64,000 bases of DNA. Source: Pterobdella sp. o SKG-2022 (taxonomy: Eukaryota; Annelida; Clitellata; Hirudinida; Piscicolidae). This document shows positions 47,201-58,400 of this stretch, one piece after another; positions within the stretch are counted from its first letter, which is position 1, and every line of letters starts with the position of its first letter. Below the pieces are notes generated by a model, which worked only from the letters and a program-made list of their open reading frames with translations, was not told where the DNA came from and did no database searches. The DNA lies in NCBI GenBank assembly GCA_964035795.1, contig OZ038321.1, positions 11,559,093-11,623,092 on the forward strand, written 5' to 3'. The position numbers and the translations under genes are program-made.

Positions 47201-50200
47201 TCTATTTTAATCTTTCATTCTCATCGTAATTTTTCATCTATTCTTTTATATAGGCCTTTCTGTCTTGATTTTAATTGCCATTTCAAGTCCCCATTCAAGA
47301 TTGAACCTTATTTAAAATATTCTCAAAGCATGAAAGTTTTCCCTAATTCGAGCATAACTTCCATGTTTAATTTTTCGTGAAGAAAGAATGTTGCCTTAAA
47401 ACTCCAAGCGATAACAATCAGAAAATATGAAGGAGTCCAAGAAGCCGTACAAAACAATAGTGCATCCTGAATTAAATCACCAAAATCCGCTTTTCATTAA
47501 TTTTAATAAATTAATGAAATTTTGTACACTCGCCGAAAAGTTCTCAACTCCCACGGATATTTGATTTCAATTTATCAAAGAAAGTGGGTCAAATGCAATA
47601 AGAGGCATTCTGTGCATTCTTTATCCTAGTAATGAATGATTTGAGATTTGAAAAATAGATTCGTATGAAATTTTGCTCATTTGTGTCTTATTACGACCAT
47701 AATTTGATTTATCACTCACCTAAGAAGCGCCGTCTATATATTTGAAAACAGACAAATGCATCTGACTAAAAATATATAATTGAAAATTTTAATGATGATC
47801 AGTTTTCGTTTACTAACGGATAGCGATTAATTTTATTCTCATTAAAAAGTATAATCTTTTCATTGCCTCACCTTTAAACTATTCACATGTTCAATAAATT
47901 CAAGGCCGCTCAAAGGCTAATCCAATGTAAACTAAACTTGGAAAGTTAATACTAAAAAATAACCATCTTATAGTTGCGTTTTTTGTTCATTTTAAGGATA
48001 ATAGACATTTTATTTAATGTAAATAAAAGGCTTTTTTTGATATTACAATTGAAGTATACAAAATACTCAGAAATATCTCAAAAACATCAGAATTCCCATT
48101 ATTTACAATAATTATTTTTCTTCTATAATTTTCGCATTAATATTCTACTAATATCGATTTCATGCGTTTAGAATAAGCATTTTTAAATAGCTCACAACTT
48201 TTGAAGTTTTTTTCGAGCTCTTATAATATATATTTACAATCAAATTTTTTATGTTAATAGATTGATAATTATAATTAGCCGAACAGAAAACAATCAACAA
48301 TGAAAGGGCAACTCATTCGATCAAATAGTAATCTTTCTTAAACCAATTTTAATTGTACGAATGCGTATTCTAATGAAGTAATGATAAATATCGTAGTGTT
48401 GTCCAAAGGTCGATTGAGCGAGATTACTGCTAACTGAATAATCACTTTAAATATTTATTTAACCAACAAAAATTAGTCAAAAAATACTATCACGAAAAAA
48501 TATTTTAAAATCATTATTAAATTCAAAACTTCATGAAGATGTCAAGTATATTTCTAATCGGCAAAAAAGTGAACGTATCAGAAAGATGCATATTGATTTG
48601 TGGCTTCAAGAAGGGAAAGCAGTTGTAGACGCCTCCCACGGATGCCACAATCACACGATAACAAGACAGGTAATTATATGCCCTCGAAATANNNNNNNNN
48701 NNNNNNNNNNNNNNNNNNNNNNNNNNNNNNNNNNNNNNNNNNNNNNNNNNNNNNNNNNNNNNNNNNNNNNNNNNNNNNNNNNNNNNNNNNNNNNNNNNNN
48801 NNNNNNNNNNNNNNNNNNNNNNNNNNNNNNNNNNNNNNNNNNNNNNNNNNNNNNNNNNNNNNNNNNNNNNNNNNNNNNNNNNNNNNNNNNNTGAGTGTAT
48901 CTTGAAACAAAGCTGAATTGACTTCACGAAAGAACTCTCTTCTATTATTATTCGTTCATGAACCTTGCCTTAGTTTATGAATAAATAACAATTAATCTTT
49001 GTTCAGATTACTACGAGGAAGGCTTAGTTAAACAAACTGAAATCCGTTTCACTATTAAGCTGATCTGGTGAGTTTGAAGAGTTTGCGAAGGTATTTTGCA
49101 GTGTTAGTTGGTGAATCTGGTAGCGTTATCATAATTATGATCATTATCTCCACTATCCTTGACCTAGTTGCCTTCATTAGTTTAAACTTTTTGCTATCTC
49201 GCTACGTGTTTGAATGCATTAAAATGTTTTTTTCTGGGAACATTATAAAACTAAATTCATTTATTCTAGTTTATAATTAAATGAAATTTCATATTATATC
49301 CGGTCGTATTCTAATTAAAATTAATATATTTTAGACTGAAATTTTGATACATTTATAACTTGCTATTTTAGTTTCGTATATATTCCTTTCAAATTTCTCT
49401 TTTTAATATGGACTTTGCTTAAGCCTGCTTCAAAGTTCTTTTTTTTTATTTCAATTTAAATTTTTCAAGTATATTTATGAGACATATTTTTTTGAAAAAG
49501 TGTTATAAATTTATACCAAAATTGGAAAAAACTGAACAAATTTTTCAATTGACTAGCCATATATAAAAGTTTTAAGATCAATAAGCTTTTATGATCTGTC
49601 TAAACGAATTTTGCGATCTCTTTCGAAGGGTTTCTGCAAAATACATGCTATAATTTTTCATGAAATCATGTTTTTTTCGGATTCATTTAAAATAATTTAT
49701 TCACATAAAGATTCAGTTAATAAATCCTCCTCCTGCACAACGCACAACATGAATAACGTTCCTAAATTAAAAGAAACTTACAACGGACAAGAAATCTAAA
49801 TTTTAATTTAACTTTTAAAAAACTACTTTAAAATTCTGAAAAGTAAATTCAATAAAATTGAGATTTTTTAGAAACAATGAAAATCTCAATCAAAAGTGAT
49901 CGAAAGAATATTAGTTGTGCGAATGAGCACAGGTTTCAAAAGATCTAGGCCAAAGATATGTATGTGTTATGGCTTTATAGGCGTTAGTGTATATTTATAC
50001 GCAAGTGTGGTGCGTTTGTCTGTGTCTCCACGCTTTAAGTTAAATATTTATTTCACGTTTGTCATTTGGATTATAATTTATAATTTATAATTTGCAAAAA
50101 TCTGAACGGTTATTTTTTTGGATAACAAATTTACAAAAACTATTTAATTAAATTATTATTTAATACTTGACAATTTTGAATTATTTTACACAAAGTAAAA

Positions 50201-51193
50201 TTATTTTATAAAATAAAAACAGAGAATTGATTTGAACGTGGTTATCAGTTAAATTAAAAACGAAAAAGCTATTGGACGTAAGCATCTGATGGAAAGTGGT
50301 GGTAGTTGTAGTCACTCGCACCTTTTAATACATAAAACAAGCCAAAATTAATTTGAAGGTAACTAACAACATAAAATTCAGTTGTATAAAAAATTTAGAA
50401 AATCTTGAATAACAGTTGAATGAAGGCCTCTTTCGATTTAGAAGTGAGAATTCAAAGAAATGTTGAAGTATCTCGTAAAACAAGGCACAGGCGTAATTGG
50501 TATAAAGAATTGATGCCAAAACAGCATCCCGATGTTTGCAAAAAAATTCAAAAATTTACTTTTTTGCGACGTTTTTTACGATTTTTTCGTACTTAAAATC
50601 GCAAAGAAATCGTTTTAATAATAAAACCGAACGAAAATAGTTGGTGCAAGCGATAAAAGCATACCTACTAAAAATTTTCTTTAAAACATACTATGTTTGA
50701 ACAAGTCAGAGCTAAATGAAAACCACATTTATAAATGGGGAAATAATAGATATTTTTTAATTATTCAAATTCATAAAAAGTTGAAACAATAAGCTACACC
50801 CTACTCCTTGCTCCCACTCCACTGATCAATACCCTTTTATACTGCATTTTCATCTGATTTAATTTGATTAATCAAAAATAACAAGTAATTATATTCATAT
50901 GTTTAAAATCGCCTTGATTTTAAGCTAGGAGAGATGTTTGTAATGTATTTTAAAATTATATGTATTTTCGGTCGTGCAAAAGAATTGTCTTGCGCAAGTT
51001 TCAACTTTAATTTAAAAACTGTGGTAAGTTCTAAACCCTCCATAAGCCATACAAAAGTTCTACACAAGATATTCCACATTACTCGTCCCATTCACTGGGC
51101 CCATTTCAATAATATATATATAAATATATATATATAAATAAATAAATAAATATATATATATATATAAATAAATAAATAAATAAATATATATAA

Positions 51194-51261
<68 letters not shown>

Positions 51262-51299
51262 TTATTTATATATATATATTTATATATATATTATTGAAA

Positions 51300-51342
<43 letters not shown>

Positions 51343-54300
51343 GCATGCATGCACGTCTGTGTGTTTGTTTGTTTGAGCGTCTGTGTGAATGTGTCTTATT
51401 TGTGAACGTTAACATTGCCCTCATTGTAAAACCTTTACATCATATGCTGTTGAGCTTAAAGGTAAAATTTGAGTAAATAATGCGCTACTAATAAATGTAC
51501 ATATGAAAATTGTTTAAAATGATATTCTATAATTATTTCATTGCTTTCAATTTGCCGTAAAACCCGTGAAAATAAAGTAACATTGTTTCAATAATTTGTT
51601 CGATTTCTACAAGTAAAAACTAATACTCTGCACAATTATCCATTGAGCGTATTTATATGACAATTTAGCTTACACGCTGAATTAATAATATGCTTATAGG
51701 TGGCTAAAAGTCCTAAAGCTTAATTTCTCAAAACACCATATGTCAAGTATGGACATACAAATGAATCGAAGGTCGTTAGTGAGTCAAGCTTTTCATCTCA
51801 AAAGAAGAAACTTTATAGAAATAATTGGTAAAAATTTTAGAAGTTGGATTTTTTTAAATTTAAAACTTCTCACTCAAATACACATAAAACTGTTAGAAGC
51901 ATATATAAGTTCATAGTGTTTATTATAAATATCACTCACCAAGTCGTTAGTACTAGTGGATGAAGTCAACAAAAATTCTGAACAGCTATTTTGCGATGCA
52001 GACAATAGCAACGATGGCAGGGTGTTTTCGTTGGCATCGAAGTCATGTGCTAAACAAAAGCTAGTGTTTTCTTTCGAACAATTTTCTTTTTTAATAACTA
52101 CCTTAGATTCAATCGGGAAATCATTATCATGCAATCTAGTATTTTGATTATCTCTGTTTTGGCTATCTGTTTTAGCATTATTGCTGAAACTCGTGTTACT
52201 AGTGCTTATGAAAAGAGAATCGTGGCTAGAAGCAAATGTGTTGCTTGTAGTTTCGATTTGAGCAAAACTGCTATTCAGAGAGTTATTTTTGGCGTCCCTT
52301 TCATTAATATCATTTTTATTATTTACGCTGTTATTCGCACCAAATCCTGTCTTAATATTTTTTTTATTTACTTTTTTCCCGCTATTTTTACTATTACTCT
52401 TCAGACTAATGTTAGCTTGAATTTTGTTATTTGTTTTGTTGGGCGTGTCTTTGAATTCAGAAAAATTTTCGTTTGAGTTGATTTTGCGACTTTCTGTAAT
52501 GCTTTCCGCGGTATCATCATCATCATCTATATACTCGATTGATGAATTTTGTTTTCGTTTACTTTTCGTTTCGTTTGGTCGGCTGGATATTTTTTTGTTA
52601 AACGCATGCGAGCTTTTGTCGACGTCTTTTGTGTTATTGTTATTAAAATCTAAACCATTATTGTCACCACTTCGTGCATTTTTATTTTGCATTGAAGTTT
52701 TTGTCGAAATTGTTCTGTCTGCTGTGTGGTCTTTGGAAGGTAATTTGTCTATATGGTTTTCATTATTACATTTACCACTTGAGCTATTTTTGAGATTAGT
52801 TGTAGTTTGATTTGTAGATACTGTGAGGTTGCTGGGTTGAAAAAATGTTCGATTAAACTTTCCATCTGAGACTGCATCTTTATTCGACTTTGGTATATTG
52901 TTGGGGGAATGGAAAACGCCAGTTTGAGAGGGAAATAATGAAAGAGTAGTATCACTTGAATTAGAAGTATGACAATTTGAACTTTTGGTAACGGGATTAA
53001 AAATTTTAAGGTTGTTAAAAGAATTTTGCTGAAATGCTTGGTTATGATTGGAATATGGTGGCGAAGGGGATGGGTTAATTATTATGGGCTCCACTGTTTG
53101 GTTCGAGTTGAAACGATTTTTCATGAATGGTTGCACGTTTGCCACTGGAATAACTTTGGAATTTCGACCGTTTGGAAACTTGACGTTATAGGGGTTGGTG
53201 TTATTTATCAAATTGTTCAAACTAAAAGTAAGATTATTCACAAAGTTCGGGTTGAAAGTGCCATTTTTTATATCAGCAAGGTTAGCGCAATTAGGGTTGA
53301 CATTTTTAGAAATACTAGAATTTTGTACATTTGGACTATAGTTATTAATAACTGTGCAATTAGAAAAGTTTGTTATGTTAGTGCTTATAAGACCTCCATT
53401 AGAGCTATTGGTGGTGATGGTGCATTTAGAGCTGGTGATGAGGGTGATGGAAGATGGGTACGTAGATGAATAAGAAACATTTTTTGAAAAATTTATAAAA
53501 GCTGATAGCTGGGATTGTGTAGACATGGCGGTGTTCATTTGGTTTGGAGGATTGTTAGTGGAATGGGGCTTGATCAACGACGAACTGAAAATATTACTTG
53601 AATTGGTGTTCATGGCAACGTCGGAGTTTTGTATGAAAGATGTAGATAGCGGAAAGTTGCCGGAATAATTAAAGGGGTGTGTGTTTTGTTGCCTCAAGTA
53701 AAATGCCAAGTTACAAGAATCATGATTTTTGTTGTTAATGTGATTGCTTGAATTTTTATCAAACGAAGAAAGCTGGTAATGGTTCTTGTGAGCATTTAAT
53801 CTGTCATCAATGCAAAATTTTTCGTTGTCAAAAATTTTCGCTTCATTATTTTTTGCATTTGCAAAAGCGCCATTGTTAGGAATGTCATTGTTGATGTTTA
53901 TATCATTTGCAAGGTTGTTCCTTTTTACCAAGTTCTGTGACTCAGTAATAAAGAAAGAATTTTGAAAAGAAATTTTATTGCTAGTAGTTTTATTTGATTG
54001 GTTGTATCTAGCATGTTTATCATCTGAGTTTTTATCGTAGAAATTTAAATTGGGATTCGTAAAACAATTACTCAATGAATTTTGAAATTGATTTTCTCTG
54101 CTCAAACTTTCAAAACTAAAATTATTTCCATTACTTGCTAAAATTACAGATTGGTTATCAGCGTTAGTGTTTTTAGCCTGATTTTCATGCACTGGTCCTT
54201 TATTAGTGGATTGTTTCAACAAATTTGTTACGAGTCTTTTAGTGGGTTCAATGTTCAAATTATCAAAATCATCCACACAAATAGGGTTGTTGATGTCGCC

Positions 54301-55473
54301 CATGGAAGATTTCTGTGATGGCTTTTGCAAAAAAGCTCTCAATGGTTGTGAATCGTTCAACCTTCTTTGTTCTAACGTAAAGCTTCTCTGATGAAACTGA
54401 GGTAATTGTTGCTGTAATTTTGATATGAAACTATTGACATTATCGTCTTGCAGCTGGTTGTTCATCCGCTTTTGGTGCATCATTAAATTTTGATATATCT
54501 TATATCGTTCATAAGGATTTCTAATCGAAATGTTTGTAGGATCAACTTTTTTTATAAAATTATTTTGTTTCTTGAAAGATAGATCTAAAGGATGTTCGGT
54601 TGAATTTTCCTGCTTGTTCACTGTGCACACAGGCGAAGGAGTCCGTTTGTATGGGATCGTGAGGTCTAAAGGTTGCTCATCGGTGCTATTTTGAAATGCT
54701 GACAACTTCTGGTGAATTGTTAAAGATCCTTTTTGTTGAAGTAGTTGAGGCAAAATTTTTTGGTCTTTGGGAGAATGCATCAATATCTCGGTGTATTTAT
54801 CGGAAGATGTTTGATAATCAACAAGTTTCTCCTTTGTGGGAATTTTTTTTTTAATTTTTACATTTTCGTCATTAGTAATTTTAAAATGATTTTCTTTTTT
54901 AGTCACCTTATCCATTGGCTCGTGATCAATAGATACTAGAGCGTTGTTCACAAAAGCCGAGTTAGATGGTAAAAGGTTATTAGCTGTTGTGTTTAAATCT
55001 CCATAATTTGTTGAGCTTTTGATAGCAAGATTACCTAGATTTCCGCTGAACGAAACTTCTTTTTTAATTTTTGTGGACAAATTACAGCTCGGGTCAAGAA
55101 GAGTTTCATTCACTTTTTGAGAAAATTCATCTTGATTTTTGGCGAAATTTTCATTTTGACATTCTATTTGTTCACTCGTTTGCGGAGCCTTTTTTTCATT
55201 TATTTTAAAATCTTGTTTATTGATACATTTCGTGAAAGAATTTTCTGTTTGCTCAGAGTCGTCAGAGGTGTTCAATGGAGGCAGCTTGATTTGGCACTGA
55301 ACGGATTGATGAGGTTTTGAAGGATTTTCAATTTGGGAATGAGATGATGTATCTATCAAAGCTGTAGTTGAACATTGTGTAATAGCAGAAAAAGTAGTAT
55401 CTGAGTTGAATGATGTCATAAGTGAAGTTGCTAAGAGCAAATCTGTCGAGGTTTGCGATGTTTGATCCGTCAT
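34935..55473 (-). CDS. BCOR/BCORL1-like transcriptional corepressor (multi-exon)
   Basis: Exons read by splice signal and phase are 55473-51940, one or more unresolved, 44572-44276, 44134-44046, 42685-42182, 41381-41218, 40799-40654, 39746-39678, 38370-38289, 38079-36977 and 35200-34935. From 44572 to the stop all phases agree. The ankyrin part follows vertebrate BCOR closely in register: [18 protein letters not shown], then DGTRPMNNAI leading to [11 protein letters not shown]. Human BCOR has GETLLH, an L-H in the second repeat, DGTRPLHDAV and [11 protein letters not shown] (from memory). Past the ankyrins, [10 protein letters not shown] and a later [13 protein letters not shown] fit the linker and PUFD domain. 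BCOR proteins bridge PCGF1 and KDM2B in the PRC1.1 complex in the nucleus and repress transcription. The N-terminal exon has two CtBP-type motifs, as in BCORL1. The phase break between 51940 and 44572 means an exon is missing, possibly in the N gap. Confidence 0.8.
36977..38079 (-). CDS. BCOR-like gene, long exon inserting about 350 disordered residues
   Basis: The acceptor CCTTACAG (phase 2) begins [20 protein letters not shown], which fits the N-terminal helix of PUFD (human pattern D-V-L-K-K-L-x-x-S-S-R-I-F). After about 60 residues the sequence becomes Ser/Asn/Lys-rich and disordered for some 300 residues, with basic patches ([20 protein letters not shown]). The exon leaves by the donor AGAC/GTATAT in phase 1, matching the last exon. 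The size and position of this insertion are unusual for a BCOR protein. Confidence 0.72.
38289..38370 (-). CDS. BCOR-like gene, small exon before PUFD
   Basis: An 82-base exon between TCTCCCTGCAG and a GT/GTGCAC donor supplies the phase change (1 to 2) needed between 39678 and 38079. The translation reads [20 protein letters not shown] then ASPAVFVV, resembling the BCOR stretch with D-V-F-E-F-x-F-S-E-T-P-L-L-P before PUFD. The donor is not canonical in its later bases, so its exact end may differ. Confidence 0.55.
38830..38918. repeat. MITE-like palindrome with CGAAAAGCTTCG core
   Basis: Arms 38831-38853 and 38894-38917 are imperfect inverted repeats of about 23 bases (GCACGAAGCTTTTTGT against ACGAAAAGCTTCGTG). 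The core is shared with the palindromes in the 5101-bp unit. It lies in an intron of the BCOR-like gene. Confidence 0.65.
39678..39746 (-). CDS. BCOR-like gene, 69-base exon after the ankyrin repeats
   Basis: The acceptor CCAATAG and donor TTAG/GTGAGT are both good, with phase 1 at both ends. Joined to the previous exon it reads [20 protein letters not shown], then [10 protein letters not shown], parallel to human BCOR's helix ending F-L-T-D-Y-L-N-D-L-Q-G and its later W-D-F-Y. It is too short to appear as an ORF. Confidence 0.75.
40654..40799 (-). CDS. BCOR-like gene, ankyrin repeat 3 exon
   Basis: After TATTTTCAG the spliced frame gives [20 protein letters not shown] followed by [12 protein letters not shown]. 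The [11 protein letters not shown] block is nearly identical to that of vertebrate BCOR. The donor is GAAG/GTACTT, phase 1. Confidence 0.88.
41218..41381 (-). CDS. BCOR-like gene, ankyrin repeats 1-2 exon
   Basis: Translation: [20 protein letters not shown] then [20 protein letters not shown] and [14 protein letters not shown]. It completes the first repeat and carries the second, ending with the conserved DGTR junction. The acceptor is AATAAG (weak tract), but the phase and the BCOR register are exact. The donor is GAG/GTTTGT, phase 2. Confidence 0.85.
42182..42685 (-). CDS. BCOR-like gene, linker exon leading into ankyrin repeat 1
   Basis: 504 bases, phase 0 at both ends, between TTTTTGTAG and CAC/GTTAGT. 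Most is Asn/Ser/Lys-rich linker; the end reads [19 protein letters not shown], the first half of ankyrin repeat 1. Its coding frame extends upstream of the first in-frame Met-like codon, confirming an internal exon. Confidence 0.82.
44046..44134 (-). CDS. BCOR-like gene, hidden 89-base exon
   Basis: A GC-richer patch lies between CAAACTGCAG and TGT/GTAAGC. Read in phase 1 it gives [20 protein letters not shown] then YHHADQHRC and leaves phase 0. That is exactly the phase change needed between 44276 and 42685. No domain is recognised. Low-GC surroundings and strong splice sites support it. Confidence 0.65.
44276..44572 (-). CDS. BCOR-like gene, linker exon
   Basis: The acceptor AAATTTTCAG and donor AAAA/GTGAGT frame 297 bases, phase 1 at both ends. 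Reads [20 protein letters not shown], later [18 protein letters not shown], with a basic end that could be a nuclear localisation patch. No domain. Confidence 0.72.
44573..48691 (-). other. Large intron of the BCOR-like gene, left part
   Basis: Mostly AT-rich. A few GC-richer patches look coding-like but could not be assigned: about 45140-45235, 45530-45590, a 45-codon plus frame at 47427-47564, and about 48595-48670. One missing BCOR-like exon should lie somewhere between 44573 and 51939. Confidence 0.4.
48692..48891. other. Assembly gap (200 N)
   Basis: A run of exactly 200 N, a length often used as a scaffold placeholder, so the true size is unknown. It lies in the large intron where the phase data require a missing exon. 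Confidence 0.97.
48892..51102 (-). other. Large intron of the BCOR-like gene, right part
   Basis: No exon or RNA gene can be supported. Short open frames at 49068-49280, 49611-49799 and 49896-50090 (plus) and 50325-50519 and 50903-51091 (minus) lack domains or consistent splice sites. Confidence 0.4.
51103..51300. repeat. Near-palindromic AT microsatellite, about 198 bp
   Basis: The block begins ATTTCAATAATATATATA and ends with its reverse complement. Between them (TA)n and (TAAA)n tracts turn into (TTTA)n and (TA)n about a centre near 51200. It can fold as a long hairpin or cruciform. A further (AT)n run follows to about 51342, then a GCATGCATGC patch. Confidence 0.9.
51940..55473 (-). CDS. 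BCOR-like gene, first coding exon (1178 codons, CtBP-type motifs)
   Basis: ATG at 55473-55471 opens a frame that runs without a break to the donor TTG/GTGAGT at 51940 (phase 0). Readthrough continues only 20 codons to a stop. The protein is Asn/Ser/Thr-rich and mostly disordered. It carries PLDLT at residues 268-272 and PLDLS at 295-299, the P-x-D-L-S/T motif that binds CtBP, as described for BCORL1. SUMO-type sites (IKKE near 137, VIKKE near the end) and an acidic patch after SIEYI (IDDDDD, a SIM-like element) also suit a corepressor. No enzymatic domain is present. Joining to the ankyrin exons is inferred from strand, order and family logic. Confidence 0.8.
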
Positions 55474-58400
55474 GATAACAAGATTACTTAGAGGCAGTTG
55501 ATAAATTTAATTTCACATAATGACCTTGATGAAAAATATGCTCAACGAAACTAAAAGAACTCATATCGAACGTAATCCAACGGCAACTTTCGACAATCCA
55601 ATTTCTGTAACATACGATTCGAGATTAGTGAAAACTTTTTTTGAAAGTATCAAGCTATTTAAATTTTAAACATGAATTTTCTTATATTTCCGTACGATAG
55701 ATGTGTGCAGTTTATCACATTTAAAATGAACCTATCTACAAAATAATTATACAAACGAGTTTTCGTAATTATTGTCTATCCTGCTTCTAGGGGCGTTTCT
55801 AAGCTTTTATGAAGTGTTTCAGATTTAAATTTTAATCTAAAAATATTTTTTAATTGTTTTTAAACTTTTAAGAAAATTATTTTAAAATTTATAAACGATA
55901 TTCAAAAAAAACTTTCAAAACTTGCAGATAAAAACCAAGCAATTGAACATTTTAATTCAAAAAAATAAATAAGCTATTCTATTTTTAATTAATCAAAAAC
56001 TAAAGTTAACTTATTTTCTAAAGAAATTATATAAATAAACTCCAAAACACGAGACAGAACGAGAAAGCCAGCTCGAACAACTCCGTTCATAAGCGCTATA
56101 CAATATATATATATATCCATACATACGAGGCTCACTATATGCATATAAACGAATATAAATATAGAAACAGAACGAACGAAAGATTAAATTTAAGGCAAAT
56201 TTATTAAAAAATAAATTTTAATTCGTTATAAATATTTTCAATTTGAAAATTTTTTACTTTCATGTGACATTTTTGAATCAAAAAGAAATGTTCAAGGTGG
56301 TTTGTTAGTATATTATTTGCATAAAAACTTTAGTTCGAGTGCATGACATACATATTCATTTTAATTATATAACTAATATGCTTCTTATCGTTGTGAAAAT
56401 TTTATCGAAACATACATATATGTTTGGTAAAACCATTTGAATTTTGTATAGAATGGCCAAAAAGACACGTCATGTTATACTATAGAATTATTTTATGTAT
56501 TTAATATCAGAAAAAAACTCGTTTCATATTTTGCCTTTCTTTTGCTTGAAACTACAATTTTTTCGATGTAAAAGTAAAGCTGTTGAACTTCAAGATGCAT
56601 TTGTTGTTTTTTTGTTGTGTTTCTTTTATAAATCTTTCAATTAAATTTTAAATAAAAAACTATACATTTTTCAAAAAAAAAATTCTTGGCAGATTTCAAT
56701 ATTAAATTTATTTAGGGAGACTCACATACATCCAAATGAATACATATCTGAATAGTAAAGAACACTTGCGCGGTCTTTTGACGAAAAGCTTTATAGTAAT
56801 ATCTGCTCGTAATATTCACGTCAAGATCCCACAATTTTTAAATTCCTTCATGATAGTTTCAGCTTTTTTCAAGAAATTTTTTTTAGAATATTGATTTTTT
56901 TCTAATTGATTTTTATTTCTTCGGGAGCTGTTGATATAGGCTTCAAAAGAGTTATTGTATCTCATATTTTTTGAAATATGTTGAGTGGAAACAAAAATAA
57001 AATAATTAAAATCTTTTTATACCAAGTTTTAAGTTACTTTAATATTTATTACATAAAGTTAGTCTAGCACAGTATTTCTTCAATTACACAATCCTCAACG
57101 ATAATTACTCGTAAGAGAAGGGGATGCAGCTAGGTAATTAATATTTACGATGCCAAGACTCCAAACACCAAGCACTGTTCGATTTTAAACTGAAATACTA
57201 AAAAATTCCATTCGAAAGCAACTTTAAATGTTTAATTTACAACTTTATGTTTGGAATTTTAAAATTTCCTTTTAAAATTGCTTTGACGATATTTTTTCAA
57301 TGTTTTGAAATTACATCATTTTGACAACTCATCGAAAAAAAATATTTTGTATACAATATCAAAGATAAATTTCAAGTTAAAAAAAATATTTCATGACTTC
57401 CATTTTGAAACTCATGCAATTAATACAACGTACAAGCTTTTTAAACGTAAAACCCACACCTCGAAGGCACTGTTTATGCCGCAATCAAATATACTTCAAC
57501 ATAGAATTGAAAATATTCCATTAAATCTTAAAAGCTCGAAAATTTTTCAAAAGAAAAACTTATCAATTAAAAACACCATCTTTTTCCCATTGAAACGCTC
57601 TTACATGAGTCTGCATATTGTATTATATATATATATATATATATATATGTGTATATATTGTAGAACACGTTTATTTAGTGTGAATATTCAAATTTTCTCT
57701 AAAAGTTAAATTTAAACTTAGACAAATTTTTTACATTTAGTTCACAAAAAAAACTAAATTATATTTTACGTCTTTTCCGGTTCTAGCTTCTGTGGCAAGC
57801 CTACTCTTGAAAATTTACCTTAGTTTTCCGTAAATGTTGCCTTAAGTATTCAAAGATTGATATATCAAACTACTTTTTTTGTTAAAGTAAGCTTCGTTTT
57901 CGCTCATTCTTTATGCTCTAGTTTTTAAAAAATCATAAATTATCAAATAATTTTTGGATTGAATTTATATATAATTCATCTTACACATACTTTTTTTAAA
58001 ATTGAAAAACATATCAAGGCAAGAGTACAAATAAAAGTAATGATATAGAAGCTGGAACAATGACTGAGCAAGTTTCCAATTTAATTCTAATACATCACGT
58101 TATAACATTCATAGTGAAGTTCACATCTCTTAAATTTTTTCTCATTCTCTACTTTGTTTCACCTTCCAAGTTTTCTTATCAAACCAGTATTATTCATATT
58201 CTTTCTCATTGTTTTACTAGATATAGATAAAACTTTGTTCGTAACTATAAATCTTAAATTATATGCTATCTGTATGAATGAACTTTATACTCGAATTTGA
58301 TTAACCCTTATTTAAATGGCTATTTAATTTTTTTATTGAAAATATATAAATCCCAAATAACATCAAACAAATAACAAAGCACATAAAATAAATAAATCGA

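Noticed and set aside
46854..47380. Plus ORFs of 65-68 codons at 46854-47060 and 47183-47380
   Set aside because: Short, AT-driven and domain-free, with no splice or promoter context.
51956..55320. Plus-strand ORFs opposite the long BCOR-like first coding exon
   Set aside because: Antisense shadows of a 1178-codon exon, with no splice logic of their own.
57305..57709. 134-codon plus-strand ORF
   Set aside because: It runs through an (AT)n microsatellite, its Lys/Asn/Ile/Phe bias follows base composition, and there is no promoter, domain or homology pattern.
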